NCBI GenBank assembly: GCA_032717465.1
Contig: CM064664.1
Location: 5,161,173 to 5,225,172, forward strand
Length of the DNA stretch: 64,000 nucleotides
DNA from: Coenobita brevimanus
Taxonomy: Eukaryota; Arthropoda; Malacostraca; Decapoda; Coenobitidae
Direction: 5' to 3'
Both the position numbers and the translations under genes were made by a program. Positions 11,936-24,631 of the stretch are shown one piece after another (positions within the stretch are counted from its first letter, which is position 1; the number at the start of each line of letters is the position of its first letter). The notes under the pieces are model-generated. The model saw only the letters and a program-made list of their open reading frames with translations. It was not told the origin of the DNA and did not search any database.

Positions 11936-12362
11936 ACGTTGTCCCATGAGGAGCGTAGGAGCCCGGGGCTAGGCAAGTTGGTCCTGACATTTAAGATGAG
12001 AGTGACCAACCTCACTCATGCCTGAGTGGCATTGCGTGTGCAAAAAAATCCAACCATCCCTTGGATATAAACCTTCACTGGGTCAATCCGATTGAAGCTC
12101 CGTAATTCCCCACTAACCCACCAGCAACAAAAAAAATTGGTTATATGGTTACCACCCAGCGTAGTAAATGGTTTCATGGTGTACAGGAAACCATTTGGCT
12201 TGTCATTCAGTGTAAAGTCACCCACAGGCAGAAGGAAGAGAAAAGAAGGAAAGAAAGACAGAAGCGAATGGAAGGAAAGACGGATGGAGGGGAGTAAAGG
12301 GCAGACATCCGAGAGCAGCACTACATCGAGTGAGTGGATGGTGAATGCCCCCACCTACCACA
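11936..12362. other. No recognisable gene; ends in a (TAA)n run
   Basis: A purine-rich stretch (12225-12310) follows unremarkable sequence. A (TAA)n microsatellite at 12364-12391 closes it, so it may be the 3' UTR of a short retroposon, but I see no coding match. Confidence 0.4.
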
Positions 12363-12391
12363 AATAATAATAATAATAATAATAATAATAA

Positions 12392-13119
12392 CTAGAACAC
12401 CGTAAAATTGTCCAAGGACAGTTTTTATGAAGAGAAACTTCTCACAGCCATTGCCAACTAAACGCCGAGCAATAAAGTCAGTCACTGATATTGTGGATGT
12501 CACCATTGGCATCACAGTCGGTTAGTCGACCAAGTTTGGTGGCTGTAGCTTTGATCCTTCATGGAAAATTAGGAGTATACAGAATATTCAGGAAAGATCC
12601 GTTTTTTTTTTTTTCTTTTTTTGGTCCCAGGCGATCTCAGAGAATAAACAGCCGATTAGAACAATATTGCTTTCTGCACTGCGTCTGCCTTTAAGTCTAT
12701 GTTGCAGTAATATTTTAGTTTCCTAACTTAAGTGGTTCTTCAGACTGGGAGGCTGAATCACTTTTCTATGTTCCGGGTAACATCCCGAGATCAGATTGAC
12801 AGATTGCCACAATATTTGACCAAAATAAAACGACAGCTCTCTGACTAAGCTGACCAATTAGAAGGCTATCTGCCAAATAGCCTTTGAAATATGGCTTTTC
12901 TAATTATGTAAAATAAAAAAAATGACTAGAAAAATAAAACGTCCCACAGGGATGTGGAAAATTTTACTAAAAATTATTTGTCACAGGGATCTGTCTTTAC
13001 TCTTTTATAGACTTGTGTTCGCATTTGGGCCTAATTACCCCACGAACCAATTTCTTCATGGGCCTATTCCGGCGACGGATCATTTACAAATGATCCTATT
13101 CCCGACTGGACAAAATTTC
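12392..13119. other. No recognisable gene
   Basis: Contains a T-run at 12601-12622 and a few short phrases resembling the eroded repeat at 8380-8750. Nothing coding is visible. Confidence 0.5.
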
Positions 13120-13120
13120 A

Positions 13121-13146
13121 CACATACACACACACACACACCTTAA

Positions 13147-13217
<71 letters not shown>
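13121..13217. repeat. (CA)n then (TA)n microsatellite
   Basis: CA run at 13121-13140 and an almost perfect TA run at 13151-13217, next to the 5' truncation of an RTE fragment. Confidence 0.95.
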
Positions 13218-13219
<2 letters not shown>

Positions 13220-14148
13220 TAGGAGAATGAAAATAGTTTTTTTTATGGTGAGTTACTTGAGGAGGTAGAGTGTTTTAGGTATTTAGGGTCACATGTTGCT
13301 ATGGATGGCAGAATAGATGCAGAAGTGAAGTTTAGAATGAATGAATTAGGAAAAGTGTTGGCAGGAATGAAAAAAAAATGTTTAGATGTCGTTCGCTTAG
13401 AATGGATGTAAAGAGAAGGCTGTATGAGGGTGTTGTGATACCGACTATGTTATATGGGGCTGAAACATGGAATATGGGTGGAGCAGAGAGGAAAAGTTTG
13501 AATGTAATGGAGATGAGGTGTCTGAGGAGTATGTGTGGAGTGACACGTATGGATCAAGTGAGAAATGATGAAGTGCGAAGGAAAACTGGAGTTGTTCGGG
13601 AGATGGCTGATCGAGTTGAGCAGAGAGTCTTGCGATGGTTTGGGCATATGGAGAGAATGGATAATGAGCAATTAGTGAAAAAGATAACTAGATCTGATGT
13701 GAGAGGTGTAAGGTTGAGAGGAAGACCACGAATAGGATGGATGGATAGTGTGAAGAGATTGCTAGATGTGTGAGGGATGTCTGTTGAGCAAGGAAGAGTG
13801 GCTGTGCATGACAGAAATAAATGAAGAGAAACTGTGAATGAATGAATGATGACGCAGCCCTGAGGGGATATTCTCCTGCGTTTGGTCTGATCAGCTGATC
13901 AGGTCAAGTGCGGGTAAGGGGATGGGGCTATTATGATGTGGCAGGGGTAAACCAGCTCTGCTGTCGGGCCCTGCCGCGGATGTCACTGATTGCACTGCAC
14001 AGTTGACCCTCATGCAGTTTGGAGCAGTGAGGATCTGTCCCTTCTCCCCTTGGGGCTAAGATGCGAATGAATGTGTTTGAGTGAATGAGTAAATTAGGAG
14101 TGTGTTGTCCTTTCTCGGCTACCTCCCTTTCCTTGGGGGACGCAGCCT
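13218..14148 (+). pseudogene. RTE-like LINE 3' fragment
   Basis: From 13218 frame-shifted pieces read FRYLGSHVAMDGRIDAEVKF. The open stretch 13378-13773 then gives the RTE C-terminus: YEGVVIPTMLYGAETW, LNVMEMRCLRSMCGV, LRWFGHMERMDNEQLVKKI, LRGRPRIGWMDSVKRLL. A 3' UTR of about 350 bases follows and ends in (TA)n at 14149-14166. RT catalytic motifs are absent through 5' truncation. The (TA)n/(TATC)n tail of this copy is the site where LTR retrotransposon copy 1 landed: the tail resumes at 20389. Confidence 0.8.
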
Positions 14149-14166
14149 ATATATATATATATATAT

Positions 14167-14916
14167 TGTTACGGAACAGAGACTAAAATCACTACTGTCC
14201 CGCAAAGTCCAGGTTCAAAACAAAAGAGTTAGGTAAAATTACAAGTTAAAGTTTAATGCTCAAACTAACAACTAAACATTCAGGACTCATAAGGATAATG
14301 TAATGGCAAAAAACAGGTTAAATATATGGTTAACTGCAATAGCCTCTATTAACACGAAATTAGCAAGAGTAAATTTATCTAAGTCAGCCCTGATAAAATG
14401 AGAAAACCAGATAATATTCAGTGAATGCAAGATATATTATTACAGATACAAAATATTATTACCACCGGCTGACAATATGAATTACAAAAGCTTTACTAGG
14501 CCTACGAATAAACACCTTATGCTATACAGTACAAGAACAAAATGTAATAACACTCATACTCAAATTACACAGCTGCTAGATGGCTGGAGACTTCCTGAGC
14601 ACTCACAATAATAACAACTGTACAGGGGAGGACAGAGATGTGAGCAAAATGAGTAGATCTAAGTGGCCATTAATGCAGAGACTGAGCTCATTATATAGGG
14701 GCCGGCAGAGCTTGATACAACTTGTAAGAAGGACACGCAAATGAAGCCATAGGGGACAAAGAGTTGACAATCCTGCTCTGAACAATAGAAAGAATGACTT
14801 ACCCTACTATAAGGGTTAGAAGGGGGGAGTGAGGTAGAACACGCTCGTGATCATACATGCAGCATACTGTACGTTAGAATTACACAAAGGATGATGAAAT
14901 CATAGGCTATGTAACA
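14167..14916 (-). repeat. 3' LTR of copy 1
   Basis: 750 bp, reading on the plus strand from TGTTACGGAACAG to GGCTATGTAACA; matched by the copy at 19636-20388. Confidence 0.95.
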
Positions 14917-14977
14917 CCTCCCCACAAAGAAAAAGAAATTTACACAGGAAATTTCTTATTACTCTAAAACAATCTGT

Positions 14978-17900
14978 CTAAAGTCTAGATAAGCAATCTG
15001 CAATAACATTTTCTTTCCCCTTGACATGTTGTATGTCTAATGAATACTCCTGAAGAAGTAGACTCCATCTTGTCAATCTTTGATTTTTATCTTTAAACTT
15101 ACTAAGGAATTTCAGTGGGTTATGATCGGTATAAATGACTATGGGGTCAAAACCAGAACACAAATAAAATGAAAAATGCTGTAAACCCAAAATCATGGCC
15201 AAAAGCTCTTTCTCAATAGTTGAGTAGTTCTTTTGAGGTGGAGTGAACTTCTTACTGTAATAAGATACAGGGTGTTCAATACCCTGATCATCCTCTTGCA
15301 GCAAAACAGCCCCAGCTCCTGTATCACTTGCGTCAACAGCCATCTTAAAAGGCTTAGCAAAATTTGGAGTAGCGAGCACTGGCTGACTTAATAGGATAGC
15401 TTTAAGTTTACTGAAAGAGGATTCACAGTTATCGGTCCAGACAAATTTAACTCGTTTTTTCAGTAGCTCTATAAGTGGTGATACAAGATTGAAAAGTTAA
15501 GAACAAATCTCCTGTAATAACCTACCATTCCCAAAAATCTTTGTAGCTCTTTCCTACTTTTAGGTCTGGGAAGATCACTTATAACCTGAACCTTAGCTCC
15601 TGGTGGTGCAACGTGTCCATCACCAATTACGTACCCAAGGTACTAAACTTTAGCTTGACCAAACTCACACTTTGATAAATTAGCTACAAAATTAGCCTGA
15701 ACCAAACGCTCAAGAAATTTACTGACATGGCATAGGTGATCTTTCCAGTTGTCACTGAAGATTAATACATCATCAATATAAACAACACACCCTGCCAAAC
15801 CCTCTGTTACAACATTCATGAGCTTCTGAAAAGTGGCTGGTGCATTCTTCATACCATATGGCATTACAGAACATGCAAAAGTCTTTCCTAGTGTTACAAA
15901 ACATGAGATCTCCCTAGCATGTTCAGTCATAGGTACTTGCCAGTATCCCTTTAACAAATCAAACTTACTTATGTACCTAGCCTTTCCGATCTTGTCTATG
16001 CAATCTTCCAAGCGAGGGAGAGGGTAAGTGTCTGTTTTGGTTATCTGATTAACACGTCTGTAGTCGATGCAAAGCCGCTGTGACCCACCTGGCTTAGGGA
16101 CTAGAGTGACAGGAGAACTCCACTCGCTCTGACAGGGCTCAATCATCTTGTGGTCCAACAGGTAGCCAAGCTCCTTCTGGATGAGAGGAACTTTCACTGG
16201 GTTCACACGGTAAGGAGGCAGTTTAATTGGCTTTGAGTCTCCAACATTGACATCATGCATCAACACAGTGGTTCTTCCTGGAGTGGCACGGAACACTTGC
16301 GGGTACTCCTGCAGTAATGCCGAAAACTCCTGCCTTTCCTCGGGAGCTAGATGAGAAAGCTTAGTCTGGAGATCATTCATGATATCAGGATTCTTCCCCA
16401 AACTATCACTCAGGCTCATGCTGCATGGGAGAACTTCACTTGCAGACTCGGGTGGAACAGCTATAATGCAGATTGGGTTATTTTCGTCCCGCCTGTGATA
16501 TAACTTTAGCATGTTGATGTGACAAAGTTGCTTGTTCTTTCTACGATCTGGTGTGGCGATGACATAGTTGACATCACTGAGTTTCTTCTCCACGAAATAA
16601 GAACCACTAAACTTGGCTTGAAGAGGTTGCCCATGCACTGGTAGCAGAATCAAAACCTGATCTCCTGGCTGAAAGTGGCGTAACCTGGACTTCTTATCAT
16701 ACCAAGTCTTCATCTTCTCCTGAGCAGCTCCTAAATTCTCTCTCGCCAGCTGTAAAGCAATGGACAGCCGTTCTTTGAACTTCATCACATACTCCAGCAG
16801 GTTGACGTCATCTTCCTCCGACAGCCAGCATTCCTTGAGTAGCTTAAGGGGTCCTCTTACTTCATGGCCAAACAGTAGTTCAAAGGGTGAGAAGCCCAGT
16901 GATTCATTTGGAGATTCTCTTGCGGCAAATACAACGAATGGAAGACCTTTATCCCAGTCTTTCTGATGTTCCAAACAGTATTTCTTGAGCATCGATTTGA
17001 GTGTTTGATGATATCTCTCCAACGCTCCTTGGGTCTGGGGATGGTAAGCTGAAGACGTGATCTGGGTGATGCCCAACTCTTTCAGAGACTGCTTGAAAAC
17101 ATTTGACATGAAATTACTTCCCCGGTCTGACTGTACCTCCTTGGGTAGACCAAACTTGGTGAAGAACCCTAGCATTTCCTTAATCACGTTCTTTGCTGAG
17201 ATATTTCTAAGTGGAATGGCTTCAGGATAACGAGTAGCCATATCAATCAGGGTCAACACATAAGAAAATCCTGAAGAAGTCTTAGGAAGAAGGCCCACAA
17301 TATCCACCAACACACGGGTGAATGGCGCCTCAAAAGGAGGAATGGGAACTAGAGGTGCAACCTTTTCGGTCTGATTACACTTCCCCACAACTTGACAGGT
17401 GTGACAAGACTTACAATACCAGGAAACATCCCTGAAGATACCTGGCCAGTAGAAGTGTTTCAAAATGCGTGCCACAGTCTTCCTTACTCCAAGGTGTCCT
17501 GCCAAACTGGAATCATGAGCCACTCTAATGATATCCTGCCTACAAACACGAGGGATGACAACTTGATGTACAACCTCCCATTCACAGTCGGCTGATGCTG
17601 TTGGGGGTCTCCACTTCCTCATAAGTACTCCTGACTTTATACAATAACAAGTAGAAGCACCAGCTGACTCTTCCTCACTGCAAGCAGAGTTAGCTAGACC
17701 TTTCAACTCAGGGTCAGCAACCTGCAACTCAACCAACTCTTGACGAGACAAATTATCAACACTACGGGGTACTGCCTCATCTGGTGAGTGGTCCAAATTA
17801 GCAAGAAAAGTGTCAGCTAGGATAACATCATCATCATCATTATCCTCTAAATCACCAGTAACTTTAGACTTAGCCCTAGTGACAGCACATGCAGAGAACA

Positions 17901-19554
17901 CATCAGAGACATCACAATCCTGGGTCGCAGCCACTGGTTCACTAGACAACTGAGGAGCTGGACACACTTGACTTCCACCAATATCATTTCCAAGTAAGAA
18001 AGTTACACCTGACATTAGGAGTGTCTCAACCAACCCAACCATAACGGAACCATTAACAAAACCAGACTCTAAATTCACTCTGCACAGAGGGACAGAGAAG
18101 TAATTATTCCCTACACCTTGTAAGATTACAGTTTCATCACAGGAATTAACATTAGAGCCTAGAACACTGGTCAGCATAAGGGATTGGCAAGCACCTGTAT
18201 CACGATATATTTTAACTGATTTCCTGTCATTACTGTCCAGAGGACTGACAAAACCATCAGACAGGAAATTAACACATGAACTCTTGAGAGTGTCACCCAC
18301 GTTACTGCTCAAAAGAGGAGCTTCATCATGAGAATTTAATTTACCCCTCAAAGCAGGTTCAGTTAACTCAGTTAAAGAATTCTGGGAACTCTCAAGGGTG
18401 GACACTAGACCAATTGACTGAATATTTAAAGACTCCTTTTTGTTCACATCACGCTGTCTCCTGAAACATTTCTCCGTAGTATGACCAAGCTTACTACAAT
18501 AAGTACATTTACTTTTCTGAAATCTAGAGGTGGAGCTGGTATTTACTTTCTGAGAAACATCATCTTTATTCTCTTTCCTGTTACCTGTACTCTGAGTAGA
18601 GGCAACGTACTTACTCTCAGCTTTCCTTTTTTCTCTAGAATATCTCTTGTGAGTTAGAACATATTAATCAGCTAAAACTGCAGCATCAGACAAATTATCT
18701 ATTCTTTTCTCATCAAGATATAGGCTTACATCATTATTAATACACCTTTTGAAGTCCTCCAGCAAAATCATCTGCTTAAATTTGTCAAAATCAGAATCCA
18801 CATTCTTAGAATTTAACCACTGCTCTAACAGATCTTCTTTGATTTTTGCATACTCAACATGGGATTGCTTATCTTGCTTATAAGTTGTCCTAAATTTTAC
18901 TCTATAGGCTTCAGGAACAAGCTCATAGGCCTTAAGAATCAAACTCTTAACTACATCATAATTATCAGATTGATCCTGAGGCAAAGATGCATAAGTAACT
19001 TGAGCTTTACCGGTGAGAACAGTTTGAAGGAGTACTGGCCAATACTTTTTGGGCCAATTAAAACCTGTAGCTACCCTCTCAAACAACTGAAAATACTTTG
19101 TTAAATCAGATTCATTAAAAGGAGGGACAAGTTTAACATTTTTAGCCACATCAAAATCATCAGAGCTAGATGATCCAGTTCCACCTTGTTTCATGCGATA
19201 CTCATGGTCTGCCTGAATCCTAGCAAGTTCAATTTGTGCCTGAGCCATTATCTGTGCCTCCTGAATACGAGCATTTGCCTGAAATTCAGCCTCCATAGCA
19301 CGAGCCTCCTGCAGGGCTAGCTGTAACTTAGCTAATTCAATTTGCGTTTGCTCATTTGGAGGAGTTACATTAAACAAGCTTTCATTAATCATGTCAACAA
19401 TTTGATCTTTAGAATGATGAGAGCGAACAGCAATTCCCAATTGTTGTGCAACAAGCTTAAGTTCATTCTTTGTTCTGTTTTCTACATCACACACTGTTTG
19501 CTCATTTGACAAAAAATCTTTGGCTTCATCAAGAGTAGTAATAGTAGACATCAT
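14978..19554 (-). pseudogene. gag-pol of copy 1, two nonsense changes and one frameshift
   Basis: ATG at 19554 gives gag (MMSTITTLDEAKDFL, then a coiled-coil-like helix rich in Ala and Glu). A TAA at 18664-18666 replaces the Glu codon seen in copy 2, then the frame stays open to a TAG at 15643-15645 where copy 2 has Gln. A one-base loss near 15495-15500 shifts the frame, and the RNase H end is open at 15379-14978. Domains in order: zinc knuckle, protease DTGACQ, HHCC integrase with SDRGSNF and GALERYH, then RT with the intact active-site box VYIDDVLIF (Asp codons at 15769-15774), then RNase H VDASDTGAGAVL. Integrase lies upstream of RT. Products would have been the virus-like particle and the replication enzymes. 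Confidence 0.9.
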
Positions 19555-19635
19555 GAATAAATCACAGTCACAAAATATCAAGCAATATCCTTATGATAAT
19601 ATCCTGAATATCCTGATAAGAGGTCGCCAAATTTA

Positions 19636-20388
19636 TGTTACGGAACAGAGACTAAAATCACTACTGTCCCGCAAAGTCCAGGTTCAAAACAAAAGAGTTA
19701 GGTAAAATTACAAGTTAAAGTTTAATGCTCAAACTAACAACTAAACATTCAGGACTCATAAGGATAATGTAATGGCAAAAAACAGGTTAAATATATGGTT
19801 AACTGCAATAGCCTCTATTAACACGAAATTAGCAAGAGTAAATTTATCTAGGTCAGCCCTGATAAAATTTGAAAACCAGATAATACTCAGTGAATGCAAG
19901 ATATATTATTACAGATACAAAATATCATTAACACTGGCTGACAATATGAATTACAAAAACTTTACTAGGCCTACGAATCAACACCTTATGCTATACAGTA
20001 CAAGAACAAAATGTAATAACACTCATACTCAAATTACACAGCTACTAGATGGCTGGAGACTTCCTGAGCACTCACAATAATAACAACTGTACAGGGGAGG
20101 ACAGAGATGTGAGCAAAATGAGGAGTAGATCTAAGTGGCCATTAATGCAGAGACTGAGCTCATTATATAGGGGCCGGCAGAGCTTGATACAACTTGTAAG
20201 AAGGACGTGCAAATGAAGCCATAGGGGACAAAGAGTTGACAATCCTGCTCTGAACAATAGAAAGAACGACTTACTCTACTATAAGGGTTAGAAGGGGGGA
20301 GTGAGGTAGAACACGCTCGTGATCAAACATGCAGCATACTGTACGTTAGAATTACACAAAGGATGATGAAATCATAGGCTATGTAACA
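19636..20388 (-). repeat. 5' LTR of copy 1
   Basis: 753 bp, the partner of 14167-14916. It differs by a 3-base indel and about 15 substitutions counted by eye. On the minus strand it would carry the element's promoter and polyadenylation signal; a TATATA-like box lies near 20163-20168. Confidence 0.95.
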
Positions 20389-20411
20389 ATATCTATCTAT
20401 CTATCTATCTA

Positions 20412-20459
<48 letters not shown>
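20389..20459. repeat. (TATC)n(TA)n microsatellite
   Basis: Continuation of the microsatellite split by LTR retrotransposon copy 1. Confidence 0.95.
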
Positions 20460-20460
<1 letters not shown>

Positions 20461-20462
<2 letters not shown>

Positions 20463-22124
20463 GAGGACGAGGAGGAGCCACCCAAAGGAGCCACTGGAGG
20501 AGTCTCGTCCCCATGCAAGGGAAAGTGAGACATGCAAAACGTCATGACTCCTCAGCTGTCCGCTGCCTTGGACGGGACCCAAGTGTCCTCCAGAAAGGCA
20601 TCATTTGTCCTGGCCGAGGCAGCTGCAAGCTTCAGTTTAGACTACTCTGAGTACAATGTCAATCAGAGTTCTGTTAACTATTTTTGAGGAGAGAATCGAG
20701 CCTGCTGTGCTCAAGAATTGATGGAACATCTCCAGGGAGAATGTCCTTTGACAGTCCACTGAGGCAGCAAGATGATGAAGGACCTCACCTCTTGCAAGCA
20801 CGTTGACCGACTCCCAGTGTTTGTTTCGGGACCTGGTGCCGAGCAGCTGCTTGGAGTTCCCAAGATTCTATTCTCAACTGAAGAAGCACAAGCCCAAGCT
20901 ATCATGGAGTGCCTCAGTGAGTGGAGGATTACTGAACAGGTAATGGCAATGTGTTTCGACACAACAGCATCAAACACGGGTCAACGTGGAGGAGACTGCA
21001 CTCTCATTGAGGCAAAACTGGGACACGACCTCTTGTACTTAGCATGCAGACACCATGTTATGGACTTGCTGTTTGCATCTGCCTTCGAAGCAATGCTTGG
21101 ATCTGTCTCAGCTGGTCCAGAGGTGTTGCTCTTCAGGCGTTTTCGAGACCACTGGGACTTCATCGACCAAAACCAGTTCCAGCCAGGTGATACAGATGAG
21201 GCCACCAAAAAAGCAATTTCTTAGACCACGACTGAACTGATTCAGTTCAGTAGATCTCAGATGCTTAATTACAGGATGACTATGAAGAACTTTTGGATCT
21301 ATCCATCATCTTCCTCGCAGGTGTTCCAGATAAAGGCTTGAAGTTCTGTGCACCAGGTGCCATGCATCGAGCTCACTGGATGGTTAAAGCGCTATATTCT
21401 ATCAAGATGTGGCTTTTCTGAAGCAAGTTCAAGACGACAAAGACTGAGGAATAAGGGATTTGCAATCTCTTTTTTTTCTGTCCTCGTCTACATAAAGGCT
21501 TGAACAACGTCATCACTTCCCATCAAAGCCCTGTTGAACAATGGTCTCTAATGAGGACCTGATGCAATTCCCGAACAACGAGATCACTGAGGCAACAAGA
21601 AGATGCTGTCTACACCCCTGTGATACCTTTCCAGAAACAGTTGGCACTGCTTTCTTCGGTGATGTGAAGAGCTGAGTTGTAAAGATGCTAGGAGACAGGG
21701 CTGCTGATTGACCACCCAAGCGTCCTCGGCTTCCTGAGTTGATGTTCACCAACAACAGGCTACATCAACTTGTGATACAAAAGAACTCTTCACTAGGCTG
21801 GGTCTGCCAGTGAGGTTCCTGACCCACCGACCCGACACTTGGTCATGAAACAATGCGTTTGTGAGTGCAAAGGACATCGTTGCAGCTGTCACTGTCATGA
21901 ATGACTGGTCAGAACGGGTGGTGGCCCTGATTCAGGAGCTCAATAAGAAGCTGACAGTGGAGGAAGAGCAGCTCCAGTTCATGCTCCAAGTTGCTGCAGA
22001 CCACCGCCAGAGTCACCCCGTTCCAATAAAATCTGTCCAGCTCAAGTCATCATTGATCAGTGAGAATAATGATGCCACCCCCATAGAACCTACGCCTTGT
22101 ATGCCAATGCTGATTCTTGTGTAG
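20461..22124 (+). pseudogene. hAT-like transposase-derived protein relic (unnamed family)
   Basis: Broken frames line up as one protein: TPQLSAALDGTQVSSRKASF, DRLPVFVSGPGAEQLLGVPK, VMAMCFDTTASNTG, LLYLACRHHVMDLLF, GPEVLLFRRFRDHW (open at 20772-21224), CAPGAMHRAHWMVKALYSIK, and the C-terminal NDWSERVVALIQELNKKL with EEQLQFMLQVAADHR (open at 21861-22124). I recognise it as an uncharacterised, repeated arthropod/cnidarian family without a name. The FDTT acidic box, the C-x-x-H of CRHH and the late Glu in the NDWSER segment follow the D...D...CxxH...E pattern of hAT transposases; that placement is inference. Several frameshifts lie between 21225 and 21860, so it is dead. No terminal inverted repeats were seen. 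Confidence 0.6.
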
Positions 22125-22334
22125 CTAGTGTGATTATTGCTTACTGTATCGAGTAAAATACAGATAATGTAGTTGTGCAGTAAGGACTGTTTTATCAAGG
22201 CCATACTCTGTACCAGTCAAGGGCGACCTCTGAATGAAGGGTGATTGGGGCCAAACTTTCATATTTCAGTTTTTGTGCCAAGTGAAAATACTACATGGGG
22301 AGCAAGCAATGGAATTCCATCATTCCATATTTGA

Positions 22335-22335
<1 letters not shown>

Positions 22336-22411
<76 letters not shown>
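22336..22411. repeat. (TA)n(GA)n microsatellite
   Basis: Perfect TA run followed directly by a perfect GA run. Confidence 0.97.
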
Positions 22412-22413
<2 letters not shown>

Positions 22414-22804
22414 AATTTCATTACAGATTCCAGGGATCGTCCGTGGGAATCGGTACAGATGGTTAGTTCAGTGTTGGAAACTTGGCTACAAGGGAGTTGT
22501 TTTCCAATGCTGCTCACGGACAACATGGTAACAAATAGCACCATAATAAAGGTAATACAAAAGAATATGTTAATGAATCTTAAATAAGGCTCCTTAACTG
22601 GATATCATCATTACTCTGATAGCTAAGTTCATTACCAGTGATGGTCTCACAGCTAGAATTGAATTTCAACACTGAAAGATTCCTTAGTGCTCAGTAATAC
22701 ACAGAAAGCAATTTATGCTTTTGCAATAGACATTAATATACTGTAGTAAATACCTTGATAATTAGGAAGGAAATTAAGAGAGTTAGACTGGGTTATAAAG
22801 AAGG

Positions 22805-24045
22805 TAGTAGGGGAGTGAAACATAAAAATGGCATATTGCTAGTAGAGAAGAGAGAGAAAGTGAGCAGACTGAGAGAACATTTTTAGGAATTATTAAACAT
22901 GGGGCATGAAAGTAGTGCAAGTTTAAGTAGCTGAGGAGTGGCTGGGATGAGGAAGGAGATAAGGGAGGAAGTGATCAGTAGGGTGGAAGTAGTGGAAGCA
23001 ATGAAGAAAATCAAAATGGTGAAAGCCCCAGGCCTGGGAGGAAGGTAGAGTCCCAGAGGATTGGAAATCAGTATAATTATTCTCCTGTATCAAACAAAAC
23101 GGGAAAATGAAGTGTGTTTTAAGCATAATGGCATTTGTCTTGCTAGAGTAATAGGAAAAGTATAAGATAAGATACTTATTGACAGAGTTAAAGAAATAAC
23201 AGAGGAAAGAGTTTGGGAAGAACAGGGAGGTTTTGGGAAGGAAAGAAGTTGTGTAGATCAGATATTTGTTCTATGTTCTTCAGTGAATAAGTTTCTACAA
23301 AAGAAAAAGAAGTTGTTGCAGCCTTCATGGATGTGGAGAAAACATATGACAGGGTGGATAGACTATGAATGTGGAAAATACTTAGAATATAATAATGGAC
23401 TAAGTTGGAAGCTGGATGATGTGAAAATGGAAAATGTGGGTGCATTAAAGTACTGGGTAGTGTGATGAGTAACCATGAATGTTTAGAAGTCCATCAAAAG
23501 GTACAACAGGGAAGGAAGGTTCCTGATTCTTTGAAAGCAGTGATAAGGAATAGGGAAGTGAGAATGGAGGTTATAAATGATGCTGCATTATAGGATTGTG
23601 ATACCAACTCTAACGTATGGAAGCAATGCTTGGACCTTGTTGGAAGGGTACAAGTCAGGAGTGAGAGCAGTGGAAATGGGTTATTTTGGTATGACCATGA
23701 GGAATTACATGGTGAGACAGACTGACAAATGAGGAAATTAATGACCATTGTGATGTAAATGTGCATGTGCCAGAAAGCGTTTGGAGAAATACATTAAGGT
23801 CATTTGGTCACGTGGAGAGCATGAAGAGCGAGAGGCTGACGAGGAGTGTACAGTAAGTATGTAAGGTGGAGAGGGGGTAGAGGGAAGGGGAGACTGAGGA
23901 TGAGATGGAGGGATGGATTGGAAAGGTATATGTGAGAGTAGGTGTGAGTTGGGGGAAGGCAGTAAAACGGCCAGGAACAGAACGACATGGAGTCGATTTG
24001 TTTGCTATCTTCCCTTACTGGATTGAGACATCTGGTTATAAATAA
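22805..24045 (+). pseudogene. RTE-like LINE relic, heavily mutated
   Basis: Short pieces in all three frames follow the RTE order: EEGRVPEDWKS (about 23036-23070), RT pieces around 23330 (HGCGENI-like, from the LEKAYDRV motif region), then DRLTNEE(I)NDHCDVNV, WRNTLRSFGHVESMKSERLTRSV and a final segment near 23950. It is closely related to the better-preserved RTE at 32374-34018 on the minus strand. Stops occur every few codons. It ends about 110 bases before the first receptor exon seen, so it probably lies in the upstream intron or 5' flank of that gene. Confidence 0.7.
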
Positions 24046-24155
24046 ATATATATAATTAGGAAGAAATTTTAAAGTAATAATACACTTTCCTCGCCGGCAT
24101 CTTAACGCTATGAAAACTAATTTTCTCTGAACAATTATATATTGCTTTTTATTAG

Positions 24156-24296
24156 AGTATTGGTGATGTTGGAGCGGCACGGGGTGTGGGTGTGTTCGAG
24201 GTGGGTGTGGACGGGCAGGACGCTAACGTGACGCAGGCACAGCTCTCCCTGGTGGTCAACGAGGCTCGTCGGGTGGGTCACACATATTTTGCTCAG
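24156..24296 (+). CDS. Ionotropic receptor, exon (extracellular N-terminal region)
   Basis: Exactly 47 codons in phase 0 between an AG acceptor (ATTAG at 24151-24155) and a CAG|GTGGGA donor. The peptide reads SIGDVGAARGVGVFEVG...QLSLVVNEARRVGHTYFAQ and joins in frame to the next exon at QLRQVSWCVMVVVV. The latter belongs to the divergent ionotropic receptors of decapods, membrane ligand-gated channels related to ionotropic glutamate receptors and expressed in chemosensory neurons. This segment lies in the variable extracellular part ahead of the ligand-binding domain. An acceptor two bases further on would also keep the frame. The upstream exon with the signal peptide was not found. Confidence 0.65.
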
Positions 24297-24327
24297 GTGG
24301 GAAGATCAACTTAGCACCTCTGTTGTG

Positions 24328-24631
24328 GTGGGTAGGTCACTCTCACATTACTCTTGAGGCTGTCAGGCATTCCATCATTACTACTAAGGTGGGTTCGCCA
24401 CTCTCACATTATTGTTTAGGAGGGTAATTCACACTCACATTACTGATGAGGTGGGTAGGTCACTCTTTCATTATTGGTGAGGCATATAGGTCACTTTCAC
24501 ATTAGTGCAGAGGCGGGTAGGTCACTCTCACTGCACTGCTGAGGTGGTTATGTTATTCTCACATTACTGCTGAGGTGGGTTGGTCAATCTCACATTATTG
24601 CTCAGGCAGGTAGTTCACACAGCTAACTTGT
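24328..24631. repeat. 31-bp minisatellite within a receptor intron
   Basis: About nine imperfect units of 31 bases; five consecutive units from about 24447 start AGGTGGGTAGGTCACTC, AGGCATATAGGTCACTT, AGGCGGGTAGGTCACTC, AGGTGGTTATGTTATTC and AGGTGGGTTGGTCAATC. It fills almost all of the 351-base intron 24297-24647. Unit starts resemble the real donor CAG|GTGGGA of the exon to the left. Confidence 0.85.

Larger units (their letters stand above)
14167..20388 (-). mobile_element. LTR retrotransposon copy 1, Ty3-like with integrase before RT (Gmr1-type order)
   Basis: 6,222 bp between two LTRs that start and end TG...CA. It is flanked by ATAT on both sides, a possible 4-bp target duplication that is ambiguous because the site is a TA-rich microsatellite. 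On the minus strand the order is 5' LTR (20388-19636), primer-binding site TGGCGACC shortly inside, gag-protease-integrase-RT-RNase H (19554-14978), polypurine tract GTGGGGAGG and 3' LTR (14916-14167). By eye the LTRs differ at roughly 16-18 sites, more than those of copy 2, so this copy is older. It is coding-defective (see the ORF entry). Confidence 0.9.
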
